Below, one piece after another: positions 23,422 to 31,712 of a stretch of DNA of 42,139 bases. A program made the position numbers and the translations under genes. The stretch covers positions 1 through 42,139 of the forward strand of contig NZ_JAQGNX010000111.1 of assembly GCF_028293835.1 (NCBI RefSeq), read 5' to 3'. This DNA comes from Pseudomonas sp. (GTDB lineage: Bacteria > Pseudomonadota > Gammaproteobacteria > Pseudomonadales > Pseudomonadaceae). Numbering within the stretch: position 1 is the stretch's first letter; every line of letters starts with the position of its first letter. The notes beneath the pieces are model-generated. The model did not search any database and was not told where the DNA came from. It saw only the letters and a list, made by a program, of their open reading frames with translations.

Positions 23422-24534
23422 TTAATACTCCGACAGATCCGCCAATGGATGCCGTCCTTCCCAGGCCTTGACGAAATGCGCATCGATCACCGCATCCGGA
23501 ACGGTCGCCACGTCCTGCCAGTGCCAGTGGGGCTTTTGATCTTTATCGATCAAGCGCGCCCGAACGCCTTCGCTGAACTCCGGGTGACGGCAGCAGTTCA
23601 GGCTGAGGGTGTATTCCATCTGGAATACCTGCGCCAATGACATATGCCGGGCACGGTGAATCTGTTCCCACACCAGATGAGCCGTCAGCGGGCAGCCCTC
23701 GCTCAGATTTTTCGCCGCGCGGCTAAGCAGAGGATCATTTTGCGGATGCAACTGGGTAATCGCGCGCCAGGCGCTGGCCAGGTCGCCAACGTCCAGCAGT
23801 TCATCGATCTGTTGCCGACGCGGTAGCCACTGCGCTTCAGGCATTTGCTCGAGGGCTTCCTGTTGCAACGCTTTGAGCAAGCTGTTGAGTTGCGCCGAGG
23901 TTTGTTCCTGCCAATTCATTTGCAACAAGCCTTCGACCAATTCTTCTTGCTGCTCATCCAGCAAAAAACGATCAGCCAAGTCCAGGTCCAGTGCATCCCG
24001 AGCATTGATATGGGATCCGGTCAGGCCAAGAAACAGGCCCAATTTCCCCGGCAGCCGCGACAGGAACCAACTGGCACCCACGTCCGGGAATAAACCGATG
24101 CTGATTTCCGGCATCGCCAAGCGGCTGCTCGGGGTCACGATGCGAATATTCGCGCCCTGCAACAAACCCATGCCGCCGCCAAGCACATACCCATGGCCCC
24201 AGCAGATTAACGGTTTGGGGTAGGTATGCAGTTGGTAGTCGAGGCGGTACTCCGCTGCGAAAAAATGGGCAGCCAGCGGTGGGGCTTCGCCGGGATGCGC
24301 TCTACAGGCTTGTACCAGGCCGATTACGTCACCCCCTGCGCAGAACGCTTTGCCACCATTACCGCGCAGCAGCACACAGACGATCTGCGGATCGCTGGCC
24401 CACGCTTCCAAACGATCCGCCAGCGCTTTAATCATGGGCAGAGACAAGGCATTCAGGGATTTTTCCGCATCCAGACTGGCGATACCAATACGCGCGCCGT
24501 CTTGGGCAGGGAGTTCTTCAAATTGCAGATTCAT
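23422..24534 (-). CDS. 3-hydroxyisobutyryl-CoA hydrolase (crotonase fold)
   Basis: 370 residues from the ATG at 24532-24534 (MNLQFEELPAQDGARIG), which has GAGAGG before it; an upstream frame of 42 residues is basic and not family-like. Crotonase landmarks: GNGGKAFCAGGDV, then GGGMGLLQGANIRIVTP and ISIGLFPDVGASWFLSRLPG with the hydrolase-type Glu/Asp region. The C-terminal extension of about 110 residues (VWEQIHRARHMSLAQVFQMEY) is the one of 3-hydroxyisobutyryl-CoA hydrolases. It releases 3-hydroxyisobutyrate in valine breakdown. It is alone, diverging from ung. An unspecified enoyl-CoA hydratase is a less likely reading. Confidence 0.82.
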   Translation of the reverse strand: MNLQFEELPAQDGARIGIASLDAEKSLNALSLPMIKALADRLEAWASDPQIVCVLLRGNGGKAFCAGGDVIGLVQACRAHPGEAPPLAAHFFAAEYRLDYQLHTYPKPLICWGHGYVLGGGMGLLQGANIRIVTPSSRLAMPEISIGLFPDVGASWFLSRLPGKLGLFLGLTGSHINARDALDLDLADRFLLDEQQEELVEGLLQMNWQEQTSAQLNSLLKALQQEALEQMPEAQWLPRRQQIDELLDVGDLASAWRAITQLHPQNDPLLSRAAKNLSEGCPLTAHLVWEQIHRARHMSLAQVFQMEYTLSLNCCRHPEFSEGVRARLIDKDQKPHWHWQDVATVPDAVIDAHFVKAWEGRHPLADLSEY

Positions 24535-24709
24535 CGTGACCTCTCGGGGGGCTGGGCGGTTATCCATGGACTCTGTGATACCCCGGTGCGCGGGCAGTTG
24601 CAAACGGCGATTTGAAAAGAATCGCAGGAACCGGCGCTTTCTGCTCAGCGGATTTGACATCGGAGGCAGGCTTTTCTAGTGTCCGCGCATTGTTTTCTGC
24701 AGGTGTGCC

Positions 24710-25408
24710 ATGACAAGCGACGACCGAATCAAACTCGAACCCGGCTGGAAGCACGCGCTGCGTGACGAATTCGAGCAGCCGTACATGAATGAGTTGCGCG
24801 GGTTTTTACGCCAGGAACACGCGGCCGGCAAAGAAATCTATCCGCCAGGACCACTGATTTTCAACGCGCTGAATTCGACGCCGTTGGATAAGGTCAAGGT
24901 GGTGATCCTTGGTCAGGACCCGTATCACGGTCCCGGTCAGGCCCATGGCTTGTGTTTTTCAGTGCAGCCGGGGGTGCCGACACCGCCTTCCCTGGTCAAC
25001 ATTTACAAAGAGCTCAAGCGTGACCTGAACATCGACATTGCCAATCACGGTTATCTGCAATCCTGGGCTGATCAAGGCGTGTTGCTGCTTAACACCACCC
25101 TGACCGTCGAGCGGGCCAACGCTGCCTCACATGCGAAAAAAGGCTGGCAGCATTTTACCGATAAGGTCATCGAGGCGGTCAGTGAACATCAACCGCATTT
25201 GGTGTTTCTGCTGTGGGGCGCCCACGCACAAAGCAAACAAAAGCTGATCGATGCCACCAAGCACTTGGTATTAACCTCAGTGCACCCGTCGCCACTGTCG
25301 GCATACAAAGGATTTTTGGGTAACGGTCATTTTGGGCGGGCCAATAAGTACCTGCAGCAGAATGGGTTGAGCCCGATTGATTGGAAGCTGCCGGAAGTAA
25401 CGCTGTAG
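24710..25408 (+). CDS. ung: uracil-DNA glycosylase
   Basis: 232 residues, family 1 UDG. The water-activating loop is [13 protein letters not shown] (Asp70), followed by [20 protein letters not shown], and the minor-groove loop [11 protein letters not shown] (His192). It removes uracil from DNA at the start of base excision repair. The ATG follows GCAGGTGTGCC. It diverges from the hydrolase gene, and the two share a 175-base spacer. All catalytic motifs are intact. Confidence 0.96.
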   Translation: MTSDDRIKLEPGWKHALRDEFEQPYMNELRGFLRQEHAAGKEIYPPGPLIFNALNSTPLDKVKVVILGQDPYHGPGQAHGLCFSVQPGVPTPPSLVNIYKELKRDLNIDIANHGYLQSWADQGVLLLNTTLTVERANAASHAKKGWQHFTDKVIEAVSEHQPHLVFLLWGAHAQSKQKLIDATKHLVLTSVHPSPLSAYKGFLGNGHFGRANKYLQQNGLSPIDWKLPEVTL

Positions 25409-25436
25409 GATTTTGTTTTTATAAGGCTGCGCGGTC

Positions 25437-26468
25437 TTAAACCGGCCGTTTATCCCAATACCGAAACAACGGCTCAGCCAGAAACAACACAAACAGCAGG
25501 CGCATGACCTGCATTGCCGTCACCAGGGGCACCGACAGCAGCAATACCTCGGCCGTCAGGCTCATTTCAGCGATGCCGCCGGGCATCATGCCCAGGGTCA
25601 AGGAGCGCAGATCCAGATGGGTCAGCGCGCTTAATCCCACAGCGGCAAGGGCGGCGATCAGCATGGTCAAAGCCGTTGCGAGCAAGGTTCTGCCAATGAA
25701 CGACGGCGCACGTCGAAAGAAAGAACGGTTGAAGTGGCAACCCAATCCGCTACCAATCAACCATTGCCCAACCTGACTGCCGCCGTGGGGCAAGCCAATG
25801 TGCAAGTCCATGCCGATGCTCACGGCTGCGCTGAGCAGAAGGGGGCCAAACAACCACGGATTGGGCTGTTTCATCTGCTGCCAGGCCCACGCTAGCAATC
25901 CGCCCGCCGGAAACAGCACCAGCAACCAACGCCAATCCACTGCGACCGGCGTCAGCACTGGCGCGCCGTCGCCCATGAAGTACTTGAACAGCGCGGGCAC
26001 ACACAGCACCACCATCAACACCCGCAAACTTTGGCCTGCGGCGACGCTGCTGAGGATGGCCCCGTTGCGTGCGCCAAGGTTAACCATCTCCCCCGAGCCG
26101 CCTGGCATGCTGGAGAAAAACGCGGTTGCACGGTCTTCGCCGGTGCGGCGCATCAACCATACGCCAACCACGCTGGAAACACTGGTTACCAAGGCGCCGA
26201 AGAAGATCAGGCCAAAGTTCGACATCACCTGCTCTATCACCAGTGGGGTGAAATGCAGACCGATGCCGATTCCGATGATCCATTGGCCGACTTTACGTCC
26301 GCCGGGGATTTCTCCCAGTTGCCAAGGCGTCAGGCAGCGCACCACTATGATCGCCAGTAACGAGCCGACCATCCACGGCAGCGGCCAACCGACCTGGCTG
26401 GCGAGGTAACCGCCCAGCAGGCCAACCAGCGGTGTTCCCCACCAGGTTTTTAGCGAGCGATCAAGCAT
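25437..26468 (-). CDS. AbrB-family membrane protein (putative transporter)
   Basis: 343 residues, about ten membrane segments, in two similar halves: GEIPGGRKVGQWIIGIGIGLHF in the first is echoed by HIGLPHGGSQVGQWLIGSGLGCHF in the second. SSMPGGSGEM and GMMPGGIAEM occupy the same place in each half. This is the AbrB duplication family named after an ammonia monooxygenase-linked protein, now thought to be transporters. Its ATG overlaps the tctA end by 8 bases, so it is the last gene of the tricarboxylate operon and may take part in solute transport there. Substrate unknown. Confidence 0.8.
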   Translation of the reverse strand: MLDRSLKTWWGTPLVGLLGGYLASQVGWPLPWMVGSLLAIIVVRCLTPWQLGEIPGGRKVGQWIIGIGIGLHFTPLVIEQVMSNFGLIFFGALVTSVSSVVGVWLMRRTGEDRATAFFSSMPGGSGEMVNLGARNGAILSSVAAGQSLRVLMVVLCVPALFKYFMGDGAPVLTPVAVDWRWLLVLFPAGGLLAWAWQQMKQPNPWLFGPLLLSAAVSIGMDLHIGLPHGGSQVGQWLIGSGLGCHFNRSFFRRAPSFIGRTLLATALTMLIAALAAVGLSALTHLDLRSLTLGMMPGGIAEMSLTAEVLLLSVPLVTAMQVMRLLFVLFLAEPLFRYWDKRPV

Positions 26469-27975
26469 CTGCCACGGCGCGACGTTGCACGGAACGTTTA
26501 CGCCAGATGCGCAGGATTGGCATCAGCAGCATGATCGCGGTCAGCACCCAGACGCCAAAAGTGATCGGACTGGACCAGAGGATCTCCAGCGCACCATTGG
26601 AAATGGACAGCGCACGACGCAGGTTCTGCTCCATCAAACCTCCGAGAATGAAGCCCAGCAGCACCGGCGACAGCGGGAAATCCAGCTTGCGCAGGATGTA
26701 ACCGAAGATGCCAATACCGACCATCAGGAACAGATCGAACGTCGTGGCGTGCACTGCATAGACGCCAATCGCAGTGATGATCGCGATCACCGGCACCAGC
26801 GCCCAGTTCGGCACGGCAAGGATGCGGGTGAAAATGCGGATCATAGGGATGTTGAGGATCACCAACATGACGTTGGCGACGAACAACGAGGCAATAAGGC
26901 CCCACACAATGTTCGGTTGCTGTTGAAACAGCAGCGGGCCGGGGGTGATGTTGTACAGAGACAGTGCGCCGATCATCACCGCCGTGGTGCCAGAGCCTGG
27001 AACACCCAAGGTCAGCATCGGCACTAGCGCACCACAGGCCGAAGCGCCGATAGCGGTTTCAGGGGCGGCGAGGCCGCGCATGTCACCCTGGCCGAATTTG
27101 CCTGTCTTGCCCGCCAGCCGTTTCTCAGTCATATAGGCCACGGCACTGGCCAGCGTCGCGCCCGCCCCCGGCAGCACGCCCATGATGAACCCGAGCAAGC
27201 CGCAGCGAATATTCACCACGAACACCGAACTGGCTTCTTTGAAGTTGAACATCATCCGGCCAGTGGCTTTCACCGCTTCCTGGCCCCGGTGAGTCTTCTC
27301 CAGCAGCAACAAGATTTCACTGATGGAAAACAGGCCAAGCACCAACACCACGAACTGAATACCGTCAGTCAGGTGAATGTTATCGCCGGTAAAACGGTAC
27401 ACGCCACTGTTGGCATCAATGCCGACGCTGGACAGAAACAAGCCGATCAACGCGGCGATGAAGGTTTTCAGCGGACGATCACCGGCCATGCCGCCCAGGC
27501 AGACAATCGCAAACACCATCAGTACGAAGTATTCCGCCGGGCCGAAGGCAATCGCCCATTTCGCCAACAGTGGCGCGAACAACACCATGCCGCAGGTGGC
27601 GATAAATGCGCCGATGAACGAACTCCACGCCGACAGCGATAACGCCACACCTGCCAAGCCTTGACGAGCCATTGGGTAACCATCAAGGGTGGTCATCACT
27701 GTAGAGGCTTCACCTGGAATGTTCAGCAGGATCGAGCTGATCCGGCCGCCGTATTCGCAGCCCAGGTACACCGCCGCGAGCAAAATCAAAGCAGACTCAG
27801 GCGGCAGGCCGAGGGCGAACGCAATGGGAATAAGCAGCGCTACACCATTGATCGGACCGAGACCCGGAAGCAGCCCGACGACAGTGCCGATCAGCGTGCC
27901 ACACAAGGCGGTGATTAAATTGTAAGGGGTTAGCGCAACGCCAAAACCTTGGCCCAGATAGGCAAAAGTATCCAT
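26461..27975 (-). CDS. tctA: TctA, large membrane subunit of tricarboxylate transporter
   Basis: 504 residues, the TctA length, with about 12 membrane segments. Family stretches: LPGLGPINGVALLIPIAF near 40, EYGGRISSILLNIPGEAS near 75, GVLPGAGATLASAVAY near 265 and LGVPGSGTTAVMIGAL near 325. With TctB and the periplasmic TctC it takes up citrate-type tricarboxylates with cations. It begins 2 bases after the tctB stop with the site GGAGG in front. The following AbrB-family gene overlaps it. Confidence 0.94.
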   Translation of the reverse strand: MDTFAYLGQGFGVALTPYNLITALCGTLIGTVVGLLPGLGPINGVALLIPIAFALGLPPESALILLAAVYLGCEYGGRISSILLNIPGEASTVMTTLDGYPMARQGLAGVALSLSAWSSFIGAFIATCGMVLFAPLLAKWAIAFGPAEYFVLMVFAIVCLGGMAGDRPLKTFIAALIGLFLSSVGIDANSGVYRFTGDNIHLTDGIQFVVLVLGLFSISEILLLLEKTHRGQEAVKATGRMMFNFKEASSVFVVNIRCGLLGFIMGVLPGAGATLASAVAYMTEKRLAGKTGKFGQGDMRGLAAPETAIGASACGALVPMLTLGVPGSGTTAVMIGALSLYNITPGPLLFQQQPNIVWGLIASLFVANVMLVILNIPMIRIFTRILAVPNWALVPVIAIITAIGVYAVHATTFDLFLMVGIGIFGYILRKLDFPLSPVLLGFILGGLMEQNLRRALSISNGALEILWSSPITFGVWVLTAIMLLMPILRIWRKRSVQRRAVADA

Positions 27976-27977
27976 GT

Positions 27978-28436
27978 TTAATCCTCCAGAACGTCGAGCA
28001 GGCCTAGTGGTAACGGAACGTCCATGGCTTTATCGAACAACACGTAAAGGCCGACGCTCATCAAGGTCACGATCACCACGCTGGGCATCCAGCGCCCGCC
28101 GTATAGTCGGGCCATAGGGATACCGATCAGGATGCTGCTGAGAATGAAACCCAGCGGTTCGAACAGTCCGGCGAATACCAACAGAAGCAAGGTGCACAGC
28201 CCGATCTTGATTAGAGTCGGGCGGTCCAGTTGTGGGTCTTCGTCGGTATGGACGATGGCCGTCGGGCGGATCAGCAGGTACAGCAGGCCCAGCATCATCA
28301 GGCCGAGCATCAACAGTGGAAACGCCCGAGGTCCGACCGGTTCGTAGGAAAAGGCCGCTTGATACGGCCAGGCCATGAGCGCCAGGCCGATGCACGCCAG
28401 CAGCAACACCGAGGCGAAAATTCGTTGTATGAGCAT
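27978..28436 (-). CDS. tctB: TctB, small membrane subunit of tricarboxylate transporter
   Basis: 152 residues with four membrane segments, as in TctB: the first at residues 5-25, a second around LMLGLMMLGLLYLL, then LCTLLLLVFAGLF and the last near VVIVTLMSVGLYVLF. It pairs with TctA in the tripartite carrier. The ATG has AGGAG in front. It is placed 64 bases after tctC and 2 before tctA. Assignment relies on size, topology and position more than on conserved residues, because TctB is poorly conserved. Confidence 0.9.
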   Translation of the reverse strand: MLIQRIFASVLLLACIGLALMAWPYQAAFSYEPVGPRAFPLLMLGLMMLGLLYLLIRPTAIVHTDEDPQLDRPTLIKIGLCTLLLLVFAGLFEPLGFILSSILIGIPMARLYGGRWMPSVVIVTLMSVGLYVLFDKAMDVPLPLGLLDVLED

Positions 28437-28500
28437 GGAAAACTCCTGGGTCGCGCCGCTTTCGCATGATGGGCGCGACCGCTGATAGCAAACGACTCGG

Positions 28501-29481
28501 TTACTGAATCAGGCCAAATTCCTTGGCCAGGACTTTGTAGTCAGCCACTTGTTTTTTCACATACACGTCCAGTTCTGCACCGGTCATGGCGAAAGGAAAC
28601 AGTTCGCGCTGATCACGCAATGCGGCGAAGTCTTCCGACACCAGCAACTTGTCGAACGCGGCCTTCCACCAGGCGTAATCTTCGTCGCTGACCTTTGGCC
28701 CCAGGTAGAAACCGCGAACCACGGGCCAGACAATGTCGTAACCCTGTTCTTTGGCGGTAGGAATGTCCTTCATCTCTGGTTCATCGAGACGCTTCTCGGA
28801 GAACACCGCAAGTAGGCGCATGTCGCCGCTGAGGATGTGTGGCATAGAGTCGGAAATGTCCGTGCTGCCCACTTGAATGTGCCCGCCGAGCAACGCCGTT
28901 GCGATTTCACCACCGCCTTCCAGGGCGACATAACGCAAATCACGCGGGTTGATGCCGGCGGCTTTGGCAATCAATGCGGTTTGCATCCAGTCTTGACTGC
29001 CGACGGTGCCGCCGGAACCAATCACGACTTTGCTTGGGTCTTTTTTCAGCGCCTCGACCAGGTCATTCAGATTTTTGTAGGGCGAATCGCTTTTCACCGC
29101 GATGGCCCCATAGCTGGTGCCGACCGCTGCCAGCCAGCGCACCGCGTTCTCATCGAAACGGCCGAATTTACCTTGCGCCAGGTTCAGCAACGAACCGCTG
29201 GACCACGCCACCAATGTCCCGCCATCGGCCGGACGCTGGGCGACCACCGCGTTATAAGCCACCGCGCCGACGCCTCCTGGCATGTAGGTGACGCGCATCG
29301 GTTTGCTCAGTAGTTTTTCGTTAACCAGTGCGCTTTGCACCAGCTTGCACGTCAGGTCAAAACCGCCGCCCGGTGACGCTGGGGCGATACACTCCGGGCG
29401 CTTGGGTTCGGCGGCGGTCAGTTGAGTAGCCACCAGCAGGCAGCTGGCGGCCAGGGCGAAGCGACGCAAGGATAAAGTCAT
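28501..29481 (-). CDS. tctC: TctC, periplasmic tricarboxylate-binding protein
   Basis: 326 residues with a signal peptide (MTLSLRRFALAASCLLVATQ, cut near TAAEP). The mature part begins with PECIAPASPGGGFDLTC, the TctC/Bug ligand loop, and contains YMPGGVGAVAYN and VIGSGGTVGSQDW. It binds citrate or similar acids and delivers them to TctAB. The gene follows opdH by 49 bases. The ATG has TGGAG in front, and an AACAACAA motif lies just upstream of that, a likely Crc/Hfq site. Confidence 0.93.
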   Translation of the reverse strand: MTLSLRRFALAASCLLVATQLTAAEPKRPECIAPASPGGGFDLTCKLVQSALVNEKLLSKPMRVTYMPGGVGAVAYNAVVAQRPADGGTLVAWSSGSLLNLAQGKFGRFDENAVRWLAAVGTSYGAIAVKSDSPYKNLNDLVEALKKDPSKVVIGSGGTVGSQDWMQTALIAKAAGINPRDLRYVALEGGGEIATALLGGHIQVGSTDISDSMPHILSGDMRLLAVFSEKRLDEPEMKDIPTAKEQGYDIVWPVVRGFYLGPKVSDEDYAWWKAAFDKLLVSEDFAALRDQRELFPFAMTGAELDVYVKKQVADYKVLAKEFGLIQ

Positions 29482-29499
29482 GGGCAGTCTCCAGGGGAG

Positions 29500-29507
29500 T
29501 TGTTGTT
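29500..29507 (-). promoter_or_regulatory. Crc/Hfq catabolite-control motif before tctC
   Basis: AACAACAA on the minus strand is a perfect AANAANAA motif, ending about 8 bases before the tctC Shine-Dalgarno. Hfq with Crc binds such sites in pseudomonad mRNAs and blocks translation when preferred carbon sources are present. Confidence 0.5.
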
Positions 29508-29530
29508 TTTAGAAAATGGCTGGCAAGCGC

Positions 29531-30826
29531 TTACCAGATCGCGACCGTATAGCTGACCAGAAGGCGCACTTCATCAGCGTCCCGGGCAAAGTTTGAGCGG
29601 TAGGTAGCATTACGCAGGCGCACCGCGACGTTTTTCAGAGTGCCGCTCTGTACTACGTATTTGATTTCGCTGTTGCGCTCCCATTCTTTGCCTTCACCGT
29701 TATGGCCGTTCACGCTGGCGTTATCGCCGCTGATGTAACGGCTCATGAAGGTCAAGCCGGGAACGCCGAGCTTGGCGAAGTCAAAGTCATAACGGGCTTG
29801 CCACGAGTGTTCGTTGGCTTCAGCGAAGTCGCCGATTTGCACGAAGTTGATCAGGAACGGGTCGCTGCCATCGATATACGGGAAAGCGCTGTCTCCAGAC
29901 ATGCGCTGGTAACCGGCGCTGAGCTTATGGCCGCTGAGGGCATAACTGACGATGCCATTGAGCGAGGTGTTATCAATGTCGCCACCCCGTGCCGCGCCCT
30001 GGTCGTTGCTGACCGCCAGGCGTAAATCGGTGCCGAAGGTGCCCGGCCCAAAAGGCTGCGAGGCGACCAGCCCGACGAAGTGTTGGCGATAAACCTCGTC
30101 GAGTTCGGCGAAGTGGTAGCTGGCTACCATTTTCTCGGTGAGTTTGTAATCGAACCCGGCCATGTCGAAATTCTTCCCGGCTACGTTGCCGGTGAAGCGT
30201 TTGTTCTTGTTGTTCAGGGCAATCTCTTCACTGCTGGTATCGTCGCGATCCTTGACCTTTTGCAAGCGGCCGCCAGTGAAGGTCAGGTTCTTGAATTCCT
30301 TTGAGGTCAGCATGCCGCCCTCAAAGGACTGCGGCAGGATGCGTCCGTCGTTGGGCCGCAGGGTTTGCAATTCAGGTATCAGCGTGCCGATTTTCAGTTC
30401 AGTGGCTGAGACTTTGACTTTGCCCGTCAGCCCACCCTTGGAGTATTCGTCGGCGGCGCGGCCGTCGTCATGGGTCGGCAACAGGCCGGTGCCGGTGCGA
30501 TCGGGGCTGGAATCGAGTTTGAGTCCAACCATACCGATGGCGTCCAGACCAAAACCGACGGTCCCGGCGGTGTAGCCGGATTCGACCTTGAGCACGAAGC
30601 CCTGAGCCCATTCGTCGCGCTTGGACTGTTGGGCGCTCGTGCCGTCGCGGAAATCGCGATTGAAGTACATGTTGCGGGTTTCGAGGGTGGCGCTGCTGTC
30701 TTCGACGAAGTCAGCAAAGCTCATCGGGCTGAAACCAGCCAGTGCCGCTGCACCGGCAAGGGCGGTTGAGTTTATGCGCTGGGAACGAACAGGCGAGGGG
30801 GCCAGAGGCTGCAAAGACAGCGTCAT
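29531..30826 (-). CDS. opdH: OpdH-type outer-membrane porin of the OprD family
   Basis: 431 residues from the ATG at 30824-30826 (MTLSLQPLAPSPV), which has GGAG six bases before. The long signal peptide ends near SFA-D around residue 40. The mature chain begins FVEDSSATLETRNMYFNRDF, the OprD opening strand, and ends with an aromatic residue (VAIW), the outer-membrane assembly signal. Alternating beta-strand pattern throughout. In P. aeruginosa the OprD member next to tctCBA is OpdH, a tricarboxylate (cis-aconitate) channel. It is first in the minus-strand operon and diverges from tctDE. Confidence 0.9.
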   Translation of the reverse strand: MTLSLQPLAPSPVRSQRINSTALAGAAALAGFSPMSFADFVEDSSATLETRNMYFNRDFRDGTSAQQSKRDEWAQGFVLKVESGYTAGTVGFGLDAIGMVGLKLDSSPDRTGTGLLPTHDDGRAADEYSKGGLTGKVKVSATELKIGTLIPELQTLRPNDGRILPQSFEGGMLTSKEFKNLTFTGGRLQKVKDRDDTSSEEIALNNKNKRFTGNVAGKNFDMAGFDYKLTEKMVASYHFAELDEVYRQHFVGLVASQPFGPGTFGTDLRLAVSNDQGAARGGDIDNTSLNGIVSYALSGHKLSAGYQRMSGDSAFPYIDGSDPFLINFVQIGDFAEANEHSWQARYDFDFAKLGVPGLTFMSRYISGDNASVNGHNGEGKEWERNSEIKYVVQSGTLKNVAVRLRNATYRSNFARDADEVRLLVSYTVAIW

Positions 30827-30838
30827 GAAGTACTCCAT

Positions 30839-30846
30839 TTATTGTT
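30839..30846 (-). promoter_or_regulatory. Crc/Hfq catabolite-control motif before opdH
   Basis: AACAATAA on the minus strand is a perfect AANAANAA motif directly before the opdH Shine-Dalgarno (ATGGAG). Immediately upstream is the 12-base palindrome ttcttataagaa (30845-30856), which may be an operator. The 214-base spacer serves both opdH-tctCBA and tctDE. Confidence 0.5.
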
Positions 30847-31040
30847 CTTATAAGAAAACGCATCGGGGCGTTTTTCAATTTCGCGGCAGTGGTGACTTAC
30901 CGCTGCTGAATGCTAAAAGGTGAAGCTTTCACTAACCTTTCAGTGACCCATTGGTGATGGCTGATTTGTTTTCGTGCTTCACAGTGGCCAACACGGCTGT
31001 AGACTCCGCCGCTTATAAGCCTAAGAAACTGGAGAAGTCG

Positions 31041-31712
31041 ATGCGGGTTCTTCTCGTCGAAGACCATCTGCAACTGGCCGAAAGCGTGGCTCAGTCCCTG
31101 AAAAGTCAGGGTTTGACCGTTGACGTCTTACACGATGGGGTGGCCGCTGATCTGGCCTTGAGCAGTGAACAATACGCGGTTGCAATTCTCGACGTGGGTC
31201 TGCCGCGCATGGACGGCTTCGAAGTCCTGGCGCGCTTACGGGCCCGGGGCAAAAACCTGCCGGTGCTGATGTTGACCGCACGCAGCGATGTCAAAGACCG
31301 CGTGCATGGGCTCAATCTGGGCGCCGATGATTATTTGGCCAAGCCCTTCGAGCTTTCCGAACTGGAGGCGCGGGTCAAAGCATTATTGCGCCGTAGCGTA
31401 TTGGGTGGCGAGCGCCAGCAGCGCTGCGGGGCATTGGTTTACGACCTGGATACACGGCGTTTTGCCCTGGGTGACGAATTGCTGACTTTGACCTCTCGGG
31501 AGCAGGCGGTGCTGGAGGTGTTGATTGCACGGCCTGGTCGGGTAATGAGCAAAGAGCAGTTGGCGGCGCAAGTGTTTGGCCTTGATGAGGAGGCCAGTCC
31601 CGACGCGATCGAAATCTATGTGCACCGCCTGCGCAAAAAGCTCGACGGGCATCCGATCGCTATCGTGACCTTTCGCGGACTCGGTTATTTGCTGGAAAGC
31701 CGTGATGCGTGA
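31041..31712 (+). CDS. tctD: TctD, response regulator for tricarboxylate uptake
   Basis: 223 residues from the ATG at 31041 (MRVLLVEDH), with GGAG seven bases before. Receiver domain: acidic pair Glu7-Asp8, phosphorylation site Asp51 (ILDVGLPRMDGF), Lys in LAKPF. The OmpR-type winged helix follows (LTLTSREQAVLEVLIARPGR; DAIEIYVHRLRKKL; FRGLGYLL). It activates opdH-tctCBA in response to tricarboxylates sensed by TctE. It is divergent from opdH and overlaps tctE by 8 bases. Confidence 0.94.
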   Translation: MRVLLVEDHLQLAESVAQSLKSQGLTVDVLHDGVAADLALSSEQYAVAILDVGLPRMDGFEVLARLRARGKNLPVLMLTARSDVKDRVHGLNLGADDYLAKPFELSELEARVKALLRRSVLGGERQQRCGALVYDLDTRRFALGDELLTLTSREQAVLEVLIARPGRVMSKEQLAAQVFGLDEEASPDAIEIYVHRLRKKLDGHPIAIVTFRGLGYLLESRDA

